Made by a program: the position numbers and the translations under genes
Notes under the pieces: generated by a model
What the model saw: the letters and a program-made list of their open reading frames with translations, nothing else
Database searches by the model: none
Told to the model about the DNA's origin: nothing
Shown here: positions 35,601-44,569 of the stretch, piece by piece
How the letters are laid out: every line of letters starts with the position of its first letter
How positions within the stretch are numbered: position 1 is the stretch's first letter
NCBI RefSeq assembly: GCF_004000765.1
Contig: NZ_BILW01000007.1
Coordinates: 124,001-188,000 of the forward strand
Direction: 5' to 3'
Origin: Paenibacillus chondroitinus NBRC 15376
GTDB lineage: Bacteria; Bacillota; Bacilli; Paenibacillales; NBRC-103111
Length of the DNA stretch: 64,000 bases

Positions 35601-36182
35601 TTAGGAAGTTTGCAAGCCGTAATCACGAGCTAGTCCACCAAGACCATCTTTGTAGCCGCTTCCGATTGCGCTGAATTTCCACTCGCCACTGTGACGGTAC
35701 AACTCACCAATTACTACGCCTGTTTCGATAGAGAAGTCTTCGCCAAGATCGTAACGAATCAGTTCCGCGCCAGATCCTTCGTTAAGGATACGCACATAGG
35801 CATTGGATACTTGTCCGAAGTTTTGGCTTCTGACATCCGCTTCATGAATCGTGATACAGAATGCGATTTTTTCTATTTCAGCTGGCACATTAGCCAGATC
35901 CACACTAACTTGCTCATCATCCCCGTCTCCAGCACCTGTACGGTTGTCACCGTTATGAATGATGGATCCATTCGCATTTTTGCGGTTGTTATAGAAAATG
36001 AAGTCAGCTTCAGAATTCACTTTACCAGCTGCGTTCACACAGAAAAGGGAAGCGTCTAGATCGAAGTCTTTACCGCCATCATATTTATTCGTGTCCCAAC
36101 CTAAGCCAACAACTACTTTCGTCAGACCTGGGTTTGATTTTGTCAAATCAACTTTTTGACCTTTAGATAATGAAATCGCCAT
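35601..36182 (-). CDS. terD: TerD family stress protein, second copy
   Basis: This 193-residue TerD protein is close to the third copy: [20 protein letters not shown] at the start, [16 protein letters not shown], and [18 protein letters not shown], where one Gly-Asp pair of the calcium loop is Gly-Ala. It ends in [20 protein letters not shown]. The order corresponds to yceD in Bacillus. The first copy lies 28 bases upstream and the operon promoter is shared. Confidence 0.93.
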   Translation of the reverse strand: MAISLSKGQKVDLTKSNPGLTKVVVGLGWDTNKYDGGKDFDLDASLFCVNAAGKVNSEADFIFYNNRKNANGSIIHNGDNRTGAGDGDDEQVSVDLANVPAEIEKIAFCITIHEADVRSQNFGQVSNAYVRILNEGSGAELIRYDLGEDFSIETGVVIGELYRHSGEWKFSAIGSGYKDGLGGLARDYGLQTS

Positions 36183-36210
36183 GGATAATGACCTCGCTTT
36201 GTATAGTGGA

Positions 36211-36810
36211 TTATGTGTAACGTTTAACTAATTGTCCAATTGTCGTATCCGTACTGCCTTCACCAATCGCGTTAAATTTCCATTCACCACTATGGCGGTA
36301 AATTTCACCTACGATTAAAGAGGTTCTACCAGCGTAACTATCAGTTAAATTAAATTTAACCAATTCTTGATTATTAGAATCATTCAGAATTCGAATGTAA
36401 GCGGATTGAACCAGACCGAAGTCCTGTTTTCTATTAACACAATCGTAGATATTTACAACGAAAATGATTTTACTAACGTCCGCAGGCACTTGACTCAAAT
36501 TAACCGAAATTTGCTCATCATCGCCATCGCCTTCACCCGTACGGTTATCTCCGGAGTGAACAACGGAGCCATCGGGACTTTGCAAATTCGCGAAGTACAC
36601 GACATTTTTCTCTTTTGTCAGTTTACCATTAGCATCCAATAAAATCACTGAAGCATCGCAATCGATCTCTACAGCTGTTTTCTTCGTTCCGAAAAAACCT
36701 TTTTTCTCAATGACAGCAGGATCCCATCCGAGACCTACAACTACTTTCGTAAGACCGGCATTCCCTTTTGTTAAATCGATCTTTTGACCTTTGACCAAAC
36801 TGATAGTCAA
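36211..36810 (-). CDS. terD: TerD family stress protein, first copy (YceC-like)
   Basis: This 199-residue TerD protein is distinguished by an insertion after GLGWDP ([20 protein letters not shown]) that is missing in the other two copies. The calcium loop [18 protein letters not shown] is intact. Translation starts at TTG 36810, seven bases after GGAGGT, with no ATG that keeps the conserved N-terminus. It is first in the operon and lies 50 bases from a SigW-type promoter. Confidence 0.92.
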   Translation of the reverse strand: MTISLVKGQKIDLTKGNAGLTKVVVGLGWDPAVIEKKGFFGTKKTAVEIDCDASVILLDANGKLTKEKNVVYFANLQSPDGSVVHSGDNRTGEGDGDDEQISVNLSQVPADVSKIIFVVNIYDCVNRKQDFGLVQSAYIRILNDSNNQELVKFNLTDSYAGRTSLIVGEIYRHSGEWKFNAIGEGSTDTTIGQLVKRYT

Positions 36811-36859
36811 TCAGGCCACCTCCTTCACAACTTGTTTTGTAGTACGCTCATTACTTTGA

Positions 36860-36885
36860 TACGGATGAGTGCCCATCACGTTTCA
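36860..36885 (-). promoter_or_regulatory. SigW-type ECF promoter of the ter operon
   Basis: On the minus strand TGAAAC (36885-36880) and CGTA (36863-36860) are separated by exactly 16 bases, a perfect match to the Bacillus SigW-type consensus. It lies 50 bases upstream of the first terD start. Bacillus yceCDEFGH is known to be read by ECF sigma factors. Confidence 0.75.
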
Positions 36886-37048
36886 CAAGTTTCGATTAAA
36901 TTTTCAGACTCCATACATATTTTTACTTTACATCACTATTTTATCCAAATTTCGCTAATATTTTTTGTTAGTTCGTTCCCTGATGAATTGGTTTAGCAAC
37001 TTGGTTAATTGGACAAACAGATAATTATCACATCTAAGGAGCGTTCTC

Positions 37049-38569
37049 ATGGATGCAAGTTTGTCGAATTCATTGGAAGCTGTTTCCTACTCACTCGATG
37101 ATAACCTTCGAACTCTTCAGGTTATATATACAAAATGCAAAGATGTCAATTTCCACGAATTCCTTATTGGAGGAACAACCAGAGCCCTCATCGTTTATAT
37201 CGAAGGGATGGTTAATCTTGAAGCATTGGATCGAAACGTCCTAAGTCCTTTACTTAGCGAGACCATAGAAGAATGGAATTACACGGAAAAGGAACTGTCA
37301 TCCATTATTTCCATCTCAGACGTCAAGGAGGCTTCGACATTCTCAGACATTATTGCCCATCTTTCTGTAGGCAATGTCGAACTTTTCATCGACGGAATCC
37401 CTTTGGCATACTCACTAGGTCTCGCTCAATGGGAAAAGAGAAACATCGAGGAACCGTCGGCAGAATCCGTTATTCGCGGTCCACGCGAGGGATTTACCGA
37501 AACAATGTCTGTTAATACAGCTATGCTGCGGAGGAAAATAAAAAGTCCCTCGCTCAAAATGGTTTCGTACAAAATAGGAAAACACACACGCACGGAAGTC
37601 GTCGTTATTTACATGGAGGGCATCGCCAATGAGGGGCTCATTCAGGAAGTTGAACAACGGATTGCCGAAATTGAAATCGACGGCATTCTGGAAAGCGGAT
37701 ATATCGAGGGCTTAATTGAAGATCATCCGCTGTCTCCTTTTCCGCAAATTCAAGTAACCGAACGTCCGGATGTTGTCTCTGCGGCACTTCTGGAGGGCCG
37801 TACAGCCATTCTGGTAGATGGAACGCCATTTTCGTTGATAGCTCCTGCTACACTGTTCTCACTTTTGCAATCACCAGAGGATTATTATCAAAGGTTTATA
37901 ATCGGAACCTTAATTCGTTGGCTGCGTTATATGTTTTTTTTCATAACACTGCTGCTCCCGTCTTTGTATGTGGCTATTTTGACCTTTCATCAAGAGATGG
38001 TTCCTACATCCCTTTTGCTCAGCATTGCGAAGTCCAGAGAAGATATTCCGTTTCCCGCACTCGTTGAGGCTCTTCTCATGGAAGTTTCTTTCGAAGCGCT
38101 CCGCGAAGCCGGTGTCCGTCTCCCTAAGCAGGTAGGTGCCGCTGTCAGTATCGTGGGCGCTCTCGTCATCGGACAAGCCGCAACCTCCGCAGGTTTGGTG
38201 TCGGCTCCCATGGTCATGGTGGTGGCTATCACGGGAATTGCCTCCTTCATGATGCCGCAGTATTCCACAGGCATTGCTTTGCGAATGCTCCGATTTCCCA
38301 TTATGATTTTGTCGGGAATTCTAGGACTGCTGGGACTCATGCTTGGATTTATTGTCATCGTGATCCACCTCTGCTCCTTAAGGTCGCTTGGTGTTCCTTA
38401 CCTTCAGCCCCTTGCGCCGATTAAAGCAAAAGAGTTGAAAGATGTGATCGTTCGCGCACCAATCTGGTCCATGCGGACCCGCCCTAAATTTACCGGAAAG
38501 ATGAATGCGATTCGGCAGCCCTCTGGCCAAAGACCAGACTCGCCAAAAGGGGATGACATTCATGATTGA
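37049..38569 (+). CDS. Germinant receptor A subunit (GerA family)
   Basis: This 506-residue protein of the spore inner membrane forms part of a GerA-type nutrient receptor. It has a large N-terminal soluble domain (about 1-290), then about five membrane segments (from RWLRYMFFFITLLLPSLYVA), with the family stretch EALLMEVSFEALREAGVRLP and ISMPGQ-like VSIVGALVIGQAATSAGLVS. A C-terminal soluble tail follows. The start has AAGGAG seven bases upstream. It is the first gene of a five-gene operon with B, C, D and second B genes, all overlapping or nearly so. Confidence 0.95.
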   Translation: MDASLSNSLEAVSYSLDDNLRTLQVIYTKCKDVNFHEFLIGGTTRALIVYIEGMVNLEALDRNVLSPLLSETIEEWNYTEKELSSIISISDVKEASTFSDIIAHLSVGNVELFIDGIPLAYSLGLAQWEKRNIEEPSAESVIRGPREGFTETMSVNTAMLRRKIKSPSLKMVSYKIGKHTRTEVVVIYMEGIANEGLIQEVEQRIAEIEIDGILESGYIEGLIEDHPLSPFPQIQVTERPDVVSAALLEGRTAILVDGTPFSLIAPATLFSLLQSPEDYYQRFIIGTLIRWLRYMFFFITLLLPSLYVAILTFHQEMVPTSLLLSIAKSREDIPFPALVEALLMEVSFEALREAGVRLPKQVGAAVSIVGALVIGQAATSAGLVSAPMVMVVAITGIASFMMPQYSTGIALRMLRFPIMILSGILGLLGLMLGFIVIVIHLCSLRSLGVPYLQPLAPIKAKELKDVIVRAPIWSMRTRPKFTGKMNAIRQPSGQRPDSPKGDDIHD

Positions 38570-39650
38570 AAAGGGACGTATTTCCCCCCTTCAATTAGCT
38601 ATTATTATGCATCCAACTGTCCTCGCTACCGCCACCTTATCTGTCCCGTCCATCACGATGAGAACCGCCGGCATTGATATGTGGATGACACCGCTGGTTT
38701 CGGCATTAGTAGGGCTTTTGTCCGTGATTGTCATGTATCGCCTGTATCTCAAATATCCGGAATTAACCTTCATCCAATATACGGAAGTGATTCTCGGCAT
38801 GTACGCAGGGAAGGCGCTATCCGGCTTCTTTCTCGTGTCGTTTATCTTTACGAATGGGCTCGTTCTGCGCGAATACGGGGAATTTGTCATCGGCAACTTT
38901 TTACATGAAACACCGATGGCACTCGTCATTTTTTGTATGGTGGCTATATGTGCGTATGTCTTATATGAGGGGATTGAGGTGCTCGCCAGAGTCTCGCAAA
39001 TCCTTATTCCTTCGGCTGTGCTCATCATTTTCATCATGCTGGTCTTGATGATTCCTGATCTCCATCCCAAAGAGATGTTTCCTATTCTGGGAGATGGCCC
39101 GCTTCCCTTGCTAGTGGGGTCACTTGTCCCCTCATCTTGGTTTACCCAGTTTTTTATGTTGTCGTTTCTTTATCCATTTTTGAATAAAAAGCGGCATGTT
39201 TTGCAGTGGAGCTTCCTTAGCGTCGGCATTGTCATGATCACCTTGCTTACGATTAATCTGACCATTTTATTAATGTTCGGATCGCTTACGGTTAAATTCA
39301 ATTATGCTTTCCTCACTGCCGTACGTTATATTTCCATCTCTGACTTTCTGGAACATATAGAAGCACTAGTGATGACCATTTGGATCATTGGGATGTTCAT
39401 TAAAGTATCACTGATCTACTATGCCACTGTGCTTGGTACGGCGCAATGTTTGGGACTCTCTGATTATCGGCCTCTTATCATTCCCGTTGGCTTTCTGATA
39501 CTGCTGCTCAGTTTCTGGGTTTCTCCTAATTTTCAGGAACTCATGCACGCTATAGGCACCAATATCCCTTTTTTGGCATTGATCACACAGCTTGGTGTTC
39601 CCTCCATGCTTCTTCTTGCCGCTTCTTTCAGAAAGGGGCAGCAAGGATGA
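38562..39650 (+). CDS. Germinant receptor B subunit (GerB/spore permease family)
   Basis: This 363-residue, ten-segment amino-acid-permease-like protein of the GerAB family recognises the germinant. The start MIEKGRISPLQLAIIMHPTV is chosen because AGGGG lies nine bases upstream and it overlaps the A-subunit stop (38567-38569). Family features include LPSITMRTAG-like VPSITMRTAGIDMWMTPLVS and the long FxxHIEALVMTIWIIGMFIK stretch. The stop overlaps the C-subunit start by ATGA. The amino acid or sugar sensed cannot be told from sequence. Confidence 0.93.
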   Translation: MIEKGRISPLQLAIIMHPTVLATATLSVPSITMRTAGIDMWMTPLVSALVGLLSVIVMYRLYLKYPELTFIQYTEVILGMYAGKALSGFFLVSFIFTNGLVLREYGEFVIGNFLHETPMALVIFCMVAICAYVLYEGIEVLARVSQILIPSAVLIIFIMLVLMIPDLHPKEMFPILGDGPLPLLVGSLVPSSWFTQFFMLSFLYPFLNKKRHVLQWSFLSVGIVMITLLTINLTILLMFGSLTVKFNYAFLTAVRYISISDFLEHIEALVMTIWIIGMFIKVSLIYYATVLGTAQCLGLSDYRPLIIPVGFLILLLSFWVSPNFQELMHAIGTNIPFLALITQLGVPSMLLLAASFRKGQQG

Positions 39651-40861
39651 AAGCGATGCTGAAGCTACTTTTAACGGTGAGTCTCTTCACCCCTCTGCTG
39701 ACGGGCTGCTGGGATCGGACGGAAGTGAACGATTTGGCACTCGTCACCGGAGCAGCGATTGATAAATATGATGATAAGTCGATCGAATTGACCATACAGA
39801 TTTTTATTCCACGAAGTCCCGGGGGAGGCGGCGGCGGGTTAGAAAGCAGCAACAAAGGGGGCAGCATTCAAACTTCCCTCGTCAAATCCGCGGTAGGCGT
39901 TGATATTGCTGATGCGGTTTCTAAAATTCAAGAGAAGATGCCGCGCAAAATTTTCTGGGGTCATACAGAAATCATTATTTTCGGTGAGTCTGTCGCGCGA
40001 CAAGGGGTTCGAGACGAGGTCGATTACTTAATGAGAGCGCCTCAGCCGCGAGAGCGTGCCTTTATGTATATTTGCAAGGGAAAAGCACGCGAAATTCTCG
40101 AGATGAATACACGGCTGGAGCGGAACTCCTCAGAGATTATGAGGGAAATTGCCAAGAGCAAAATCATCCTTAGTGTAACGTTGGCGGATTTGGCACACAT
40201 GTTGGTAAATCAGTCCGGCGCTGCCGCCCTGCCTTTTATAGAGCTCCTCGGGGCGAACACACCGAGAAATCACGACGATACAGGGAGTTTCACCAATTAT
40301 ACGGCCGTATTCAAAGACGATAAGATGGTTGGAACCATTGACGATCCAACCACCCGCGGCCTGCTCTGGCTCAGGGACGAGATCAAAACAGCCGTCGTTA
40401 CTGTGACGCCGGAAGGTGTCTCCGGCCACGTCTCCCTTCGACTATTGAAAAGCGAGACGAAACTGCAGCCAATCATCGAAAACGGCAAGTGGCGCATGAA
40501 CGTCTGGATTCATACGGAAGATGATGCCCTGCAAAATACAACTTCACTGGATCTCGCCTCCGATCAGCAAGCTGTTAAACGCGTGGAAGCCGCTATGAAT
40601 GATGACATTGAAGAGCGTGTCGCAGTTGCTTTGCGAAAGGTTCAGCAAGGTTTCAAAGCGGACATTTTTGATTTCGCTGGGGAATTCCACCGAGCGTACC
40701 CTAAGGAATGGCGTCAAAACCAAAAACGTTGGAACGAGATCTTCCCGAACGTCGAAGTTACTGTCCAATCGGATGCCAGAATGCTGCGTCCTGGGCTATC
40801 CAGCATCAAAACTTCTCAATCCCAAGAAGAAGAAGAAAAGGAAGCGGAGTATATCAAATGA
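39647..40861 (+). CDS. Germinant receptor C subunit (Ger(x)C lipoprotein)
   Basis: This 404-residue lipoprotein has its lipobox ending LLTGC at Cys21 followed by WDRTEVNDLALVTGAAID, the hallmark start of Ger(x)C proteins. The lipid is normally added by Lgt in the forespore. A Gly-rich stretch near residue 55 (PGGGGGGLESS) is unusual. The C-terminal half carries the family pattern FDFAGEFHRAYPKEW. It overlaps both neighbours by ATGA, so all subunits are probably made in proportion. Confidence 0.94.
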   Translation: MKAMLKLLLTVSLFTPLLTGCWDRTEVNDLALVTGAAIDKYDDKSIELTIQIFIPRSPGGGGGGLESSNKGGSIQTSLVKSAVGVDIADAVSKIQEKMPRKIFWGHTEIIIFGESVARQGVRDEVDYLMRAPQPRERAFMYICKGKAREILEMNTRLERNSSEIMREIAKSKIILSVTLADLAHMLVNQSGAAALPFIELLGANTPRNHDDTGSFTNYTAVFKDDKMVGTIDDPTTRGLLWLRDEIKTAVVTVTPEGVSGHVSLRLLKSETKLQPIIENGKWRMNVWIHTEDDALQNTTSLDLASDQQAVKRVEAAMNDDIEERVAVALRKVQQGFKADIFDFAGEFHRAYPKEWRQNQKRWNEIFPNVEVTVQSDARMLRPGLSSIKTSQSQEEEEKEAEYIK

Positions 40862-41085
40862 CATCCAAAGACATTCCTCTATGCATGGCCGCGTGCTTGA
40901 TCATCACATTCTTTCAGTGGTTTCGCTTGAAAAACAGACCGACCAAAGACAAAGCGGCTTATCTCTCTATTTTAGCCTTATGCTGGATGCTAGCGATCGT
41001 TTTAGTCATGAATCCGGGTATGCCGGGTCCGACGCAGCTGGTAAATTACATTTTCTACCCTCTCGGCAAACTCTTAGATCATTAA
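40858..41085 (+). CDS. Germinant receptor D subunit-like small membrane protein
   Basis: This 75-residue protein has two membrane segments (about residues 8-22 and 35-53) and a short tail containing NPGMPGPTQLVNYIFYPL. It begins in the ATGA overlap with the C-subunit stop. Small two-segment proteins encoded beside A, B and C genes are known as D subunits that modulate receptor function in Bacillus. A longer reading upstream only duplicates C-subunit sequence in another frame. Confidence 0.8.
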   Translation: MTSKDIPLCMAACLIITFFQWFRLKNRPTKDKAAYLSILALCWMLAIVLVMNPGMPGPTQLVNYIFYPLGKLLDH

Positions 41086-41100
41086 AGGAGCCTCACGGAC

Positions 41101-42177
41101 ATGCAGATTGGCGGGAAACAATTATTCTGGATGATATTGACCATGCAGCTGGGGATGACCATTTTACTGACCATAAATCCATCTATCCAAACTGCGAAGC
41201 AAGACGCTTGGCTTTCAACCGTTTGCGCAACCGGAATAGGTGCAGGGATCGCTTATGTTTGCTCACGATTGAGTATCTATCATCCAGGGCAAACCATCGT
41301 AGAATTTTCAAAAAAATTATTTGGCCGATACATTGGCTATACGATTATTGTGGTGTATTTCATCTATTGGTACAGCGTGCTTGCGATTATCATAAGGCAA
41401 TACGCTGAGTTCATCGTTGCGACTATTCTTCCCAAAACGCCGATCCTTGTCCCGATGCTAGGCATGCTCCTCGTAGCGATCTATGTAACTTTCGCGGGCT
41501 TAGAGGTTATCGCGAGATGCTGCGAAATTTTAGGGCCTTTTACCTTGCTTGGGATTGCTATTCCTCTCTTGCTGAGCCTAAAAAATATACATATTAACAA
41601 TATCCTTCCTTTCTATGTGGATACCGGTGCAATGACAATCCTAAAAGGAGCGCTGCCCACTTCAACATTTCTCGGAGATTGCATCCTTCTGCTCGTCATC
41701 ATGGGCTTTCTTGCAAAACCTCAAGATGGGATGAAACCGGCCATACTTGGGGTGGCTGCTGCAGGTGTGTTAACAAGCATTTCGACTTTCTTAATCCTTA
41801 CGGTATTTGGACATATCTCCGCTTCGGGCCAAACCTATCCTTACTTTAATCTGATCCGATATATTTCCTATTTCGACTTTTTTCAAAACCTCGATTCCTT
41901 TGTTATCGCCATCTGGATTATTAGTGTGTTCACTAAAGTTTCTCTCTACTTTTTTGTTTGCACATATGGAACAGCTCAAAGTTTCGGTCTTAAAAAATGG
42001 CGGCGTATGATTTGGTTCGTAGCACCGGTTATCGCGCTGTTTACCTTGATTCCTCGGGACTTTATCGATAGTTCCGTGGTATTTCCACAAAAAATCGCGA
42101 TCCCTTATTTATTACCCATTCATGGGATCATACTGCCACTCTTGATGTGGGGGGTAGCGAAGTTGAAATATAAATAA
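41101..42177 (+). CDS. Second germinant receptor B-type subunit
   Basis: This 358-residue spore-permease-family protein is a second GerB in the same operon. It starts MQIGGKQLFWMILTMQLGMT after AAAGGAG. About ten membrane segments are visible, with the conserved LDSFVIAIWIISVFTKVSLY near the end. It is clearly divergent from the first B subunit. Two B subunits could give alternative receptors with different ligand specificity. The operon ends at a terminator immediately after the stop. Confidence 0.92.
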   Translation: MQIGGKQLFWMILTMQLGMTILLTINPSIQTAKQDAWLSTVCATGIGAGIAYVCSRLSIYHPGQTIVEFSKKLFGRYIGYTIIVVYFIYWYSVLAIIIRQYAEFIVATILPKTPILVPMLGMLLVAIYVTFAGLEVIARCCEILGPFTLLGIAIPLLLSLKNIHINNILPFYVDTGAMTILKGALPTSTFLGDCILLLVIMGFLAKPQDGMKPAILGVAAAGVLTSISTFLILTVFGHISASGQTYPYFNLIRYISYFDFFQNLDSFVIAIWIISVFTKVSLYFFVCTYGTAQSFGLKKWRRMIWFVAPVIALFTLIPRDFIDSSVVFPQKIAIPYLLPIHGIILPLLMWGVAKLKYK

Positions 42178-42223
42178 AGCCCTTGCGAAATCCCACCTGG
42201 GAAATGACAAGGGCTGTTTTTTT
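42178..42223. terminator. Intrinsic terminator after the ger operon
   Basis: AGCCCTTG pairs with CAAGGGCT across a 22-base loop containing a smaller CCCA.CTGGG hairpin, followed by GTTTTTTT. Confidence 0.88.
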
Positions 42224-42239
42224 GGATCGTTATAGCGCA

Positions 42240-42935
42240 TTAGTTGCTGATGAATTCCTGCACCCATTCTCCGTTATAATAGGCGACGCCAATTTTCGTG
42301 TAATTAGGGCTCAAAATATTTTCGCGGTGTCCCGTACTGTTCATCCAGGCGTCCATGACGGCCTCTGGCGTAGGTTGTCCTTTGGCAATGTTCTCACCTG
42401 CATAGGAATAAGGAATGCCATAAGTGCTCATCATATCAAAAGGTGACCCGTAAGTCGGCGACGTATGATCAAAATAGTCGTTGTTATACATATCTTTGGC
42501 TTTATCCAACGCCATTGCTGTAAGTGCGCTATCGCTGGTTAGCGCTTGTAGCCCAGCTTTTACCCGTTCCTGGTTAACTAATGTAACGACTTGGCTGGCA
42601 AAAGCGGATTGCGCAGGTGTATCTGGTGTTGACGGGGCTGTTGGTGTTGATGGAGTCGGCGCTGACGGTGCTGCTGTTTGAGAGCCGCCGCTTGTCCCTG
42701 CGCTGCCAGGAAGGTTCAACGTCATCCCAGACCAGATCACGTTCGGGTTGGCAACCTGAGGGTTAGCCTGAATCAGCGAAGTGAGACTTACGCCATACTT
42801 CTGGGAGATCAACCACATGGTATCGTTGTCTGTCACCGTGTACGTGGCGGATGCCGCCATGGCTGCGCTGGAACTCATAAGGACGCTCAGACCAATAGCA
42901 CCGGTTACGACTAGCTGTTTATAACGTTTCAACAT
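42240..42935 (-). CDS. LysM-CAP domain secreted protein
   Basis: This 231-residue exported protein has a signal peptide (cleavage near AMAAS, residue 28), then a LysM peptidoglycan-binding domain (TYTVTDNDTMWLISQKYGV, about 31-76), a Gly/Ser/Thr/Pro linker and a CAP/SCP domain (about 108-231). CAP landmarks are HTSPTYGSPFDMM, YAGENIAKG and TGHRENILSPNYTKIGVAYY. Bacillus YkwD and SafA-like proteins share parts of this layout. A c-di-AMP riboswitch lies in the leader, linking expression to cell-wall and osmotic state. AAGGAGAG precedes the ATG. Confidence 0.93.
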   Translation of the reverse strand: MLKRYKQLVVTGAIGLSVLMSSSAAMAASATYTVTDNDTMWLISQKYGVSLTSLIQANPQVANPNVIWSGMTLNLPGSAGTSGGSQTAAPSAPTPSTPTAPSTPDTPAQSAFASQVVTLVNQERVKAGLQALTSDSALTAMALDKAKDMYNNDYFDHTSPTYGSPFDMMSTYGIPYSYAGENIAKGQPTPEAVMDAWMNSTGHRENILSPNYTKIGVAYYNGEWVQEFISN

Positions 42936-42951
42936 AGAAATCTCTCCTTTT

Positions 42952-43085
42952 TGCGGCCTGCGAGGTTAGCTGTCGGATTCGGGTCAAAGAGTAATCACCC
43001 GGCCGCATCAATAGCGGCTTCACCCCAAAGATTGGGTCCCCCGTGCTTTCTAAGAAGCTTCGGCCTTCTAAGTTTTTGATACATA
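42952..43085 (-). promoter_or_regulatory. c-di-AMP (ydaO/yuaA) riboswitch
   Basis: The leader read on the minus strand contains the conserved ydaO blocks in order: GGGGGACCCAA (complement 43047-43037), TGGGGTGAAGCC, then ACTCTTTGACCCGAATCC and CGACAGCTAACCTCGC (complement 42975-42960). These are the most invariant segments of the ydaO class, which turns genes off when c-di-AMP is bound. It ends about 25 bases before the LysM-CAP start. Intergenic region 42936-43254 is mostly this element plus the SASP promoter. Confidence 0.92.
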
Positions 43086-43194
43086 TTCGATCTTTCCGAT
43101 TGTAACACGGGGTTTTTCCGAAAACATGCCGCAAAATTTTCCATTACCTTATGAAAGCGCACTCATCGCGCAATAAAAAAATTTTCCATCACCA

Positions 43195-43224
43195 TGAATA
43201 AAAAACCATAACTTCCACAAAATA
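43195..43224 (+). promoter_or_regulatory. Candidate SigG promoter of the second SASP gene
   Basis: TGAATA (43195-43200) matches the SigG -35 exactly; CAAAATA (43218-43224), 17 bases on, is a weaker -10. It lies ahead of the AGGAG ribosome site of the SASP gene. Confidence 0.45.
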
Positions 43225-43254
43225 CTCATACACCAAATAAAGGAGTGAATCCAG

Positions 43255-43488
43255 ATGGCTAGCAGTAGAAGCAATACATTACTTGTGCAACAAGCAAAAT
43301 CAGCTCTTGAGCAAATGAAATATGAGGTCGCTCAGGAACTAGGTATTCAGATTCCTCAGGACGGGTATTACGGCTACATGGCTACTCGCGATACCGGCGC
43401 AATCGGCGGACACATTACGAGAAGATTGATTCAAATCGCCGAGCAGCAGCTAAGCGGCAGCAGCACAGGTAATTTTAGACGCATGTAA
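43255..43488 (+). CDS. Small acid-soluble spore protein, alpha/beta type (second copy)
   Basis: This 77-residue SASP starts MASSRSNTLLVQQAKSALEQ and carries MKYEVAQELGIQIPQDGYYG and GGHITRRLIQIAEQQL. It is closely similar to the copy at 854-1090 over almost its whole length, differing mainly at both ends. The role, forespore DNA protection, is as for the first copy. AAAGGAGTG precedes the ATG. It is monocistronic, with a terminator directly after the stop. Confidence 0.95.
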   Translation: MASSRSNTLLVQQAKSALEQMKYEVAQELGIQIPQDGYYGYMATRDTGAIGGHITRRLIQIAEQQLSGSSTGNFRRM

Positions 43489-43496
43489 TGTACAAA

Positions 43497-43543
43497 GAAA
43501 AGACTGCACCACCACTTCCTCCTTGGTGATCCAGTCTTTTTTC
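43497..43543. terminator. Intrinsic terminator between SASP and ligase genes
   Basis: AAAAGACTG(...)CACCA pairs with TGGTG(...)CAGTCTTTTTT. It serves the SASP and touches the stop of the convergent ligase gene. Confidence 0.85.
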
Positions 43544-44387
43544 ACATCACAAATTCCATGAAAACCGGCGAACGAAGCCTTCCGTTTCTCGTCCAGTTTT
43601 TCGTTTTGATTTTGGCCATGAGCCGCGGCTCCATATAAGCAAAATGATTGTCCTCTTTGTAGACTAAACGGTGCTTGACGCCATCGAGAGCCTTCTGATG
43701 CAGAGGCGTTATCCCGGTCTCAATCACCCCAACCGGAATCTTCAAACCATTCGCAGAATCAATGGACGCCAGCAAAGCAAAATTATTTTTCCTGTAACCA
43801 GAAATATAAACATCTGCATAAGTCCAGTTAATCACTTTTTGCCATTGCCTGGAGCGTTTGTTGCTCTCGTACTTGAAATGTTCTTTTTTCGACTTCAAAA
43901 TAATGCCCTCAAGCCCACCCTGCCGGATTTTCTCAAAATAATCCACCGCTTTACCCTCGTAAACCTTCACCCTTTTGTACCTGTCATTTTCGATGAAAGC
44001 TTGCTCCAACAGCTCCTTGCGTTTAAGCAAGGGTAATTCAGTGACATCAATTCCCTTGTATTTTAAAATATCAAATGCAAAGAATACAACAGGCGATAAG
44101 TCTGTCGGGTTTAAAAATCTGGCTGACATCGCTTCAAAGTCCGGTTTACCTTGATCATCCAAAATAACCAATTCACCGTCAAGAATCGTTCCCTGGGGAA
44201 ACGGACACTGAAACAACTCAGGAAATTTATGCGTTACCAATTGATTGTCTTTCGTATATACATAGAGTTTGTCCAAATTAGAAAGAATGCACCTGAACCC
44301 GTCTAACTTCAGTTCTGCCACATGATGTTTACTGTTATAAGGTCTATTATCTTTGGCGTCTTGCAAAAGCATAGGAGAAATGAACAT
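43542..44387 (-). CDS. ATP-dependent DNA ligase (short, LigB/YoqV-like)
   Basis: This 281-residue ligase consists of a nucleotidyltransferase domain (about 1-190) and an OB-fold domain (about 195-281) only. Motif I is AELKLDGFR with the adenylated Lys near residue 27; motif III/IIIa is DGELVILDDQGKPDFEAMSA and VFFAFDILKYKG; motif IV is EGIILKSKK; motif V is WQKVINW. The size is like the ligase of Bacillus phage SPbeta and the ligase part of bacterial NHEJ systems. No Ku or polymerase gene is adjacent, so a repair role is only inferred. AGGGTGAT precedes the ATG. Confidence 0.9.
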   Translation of the reverse strand: MFISPMLLQDAKDNRPYNSKHHVAELKLDGFRCILSNLDKLYVYTKDNQLVTHKFPELFQCPFPQGTILDGELVILDDQGKPDFEAMSARFLNPTDLSPVVFFAFDILKYKGIDVTELPLLKRKELLEQAFIENDRYKRVKVYEGKAVDYFEKIRQGGLEGIILKSKKEHFKYESNKRSRQWQKVINWTYADVYISGYRKNNFALLASIDSANGLKIPVGVIETGITPLHQKALDGVKHRLVYKEDNHFAYMEPRLMAKIKTKNWTRNGRLRSPVFMEFVM

Positions 44388-44569
44388 ATGATATCACCCT
44401 ACGTTAGATAATACTGCACAGTCATTCATCTGCCTATAGGGACTTGAAGGAAATCGAGGCCTACCCGCTCCATTTTCGACAAAACAAGTGGAAACCCTCT
44501 CTACAAAGCGACAATCAAATTCGCAGATTCCGTTTATAATGGAGGTAGATGAATGGGAGGGATGTTCGC

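Noticed and set aside
40599..41408. 269-codon plus-strand frame spanning the C, D and second B germination genes
   Set aside because: Overlaps three well-supported genes in another frame; composition is not protein-like and no ribosome site is present.
43542..44387. Ligase gene as part of an NHEJ operon
   Set aside because: No Ku or primase-polymerase gene is adjacent, so only a stand-alone ligase can be supported.
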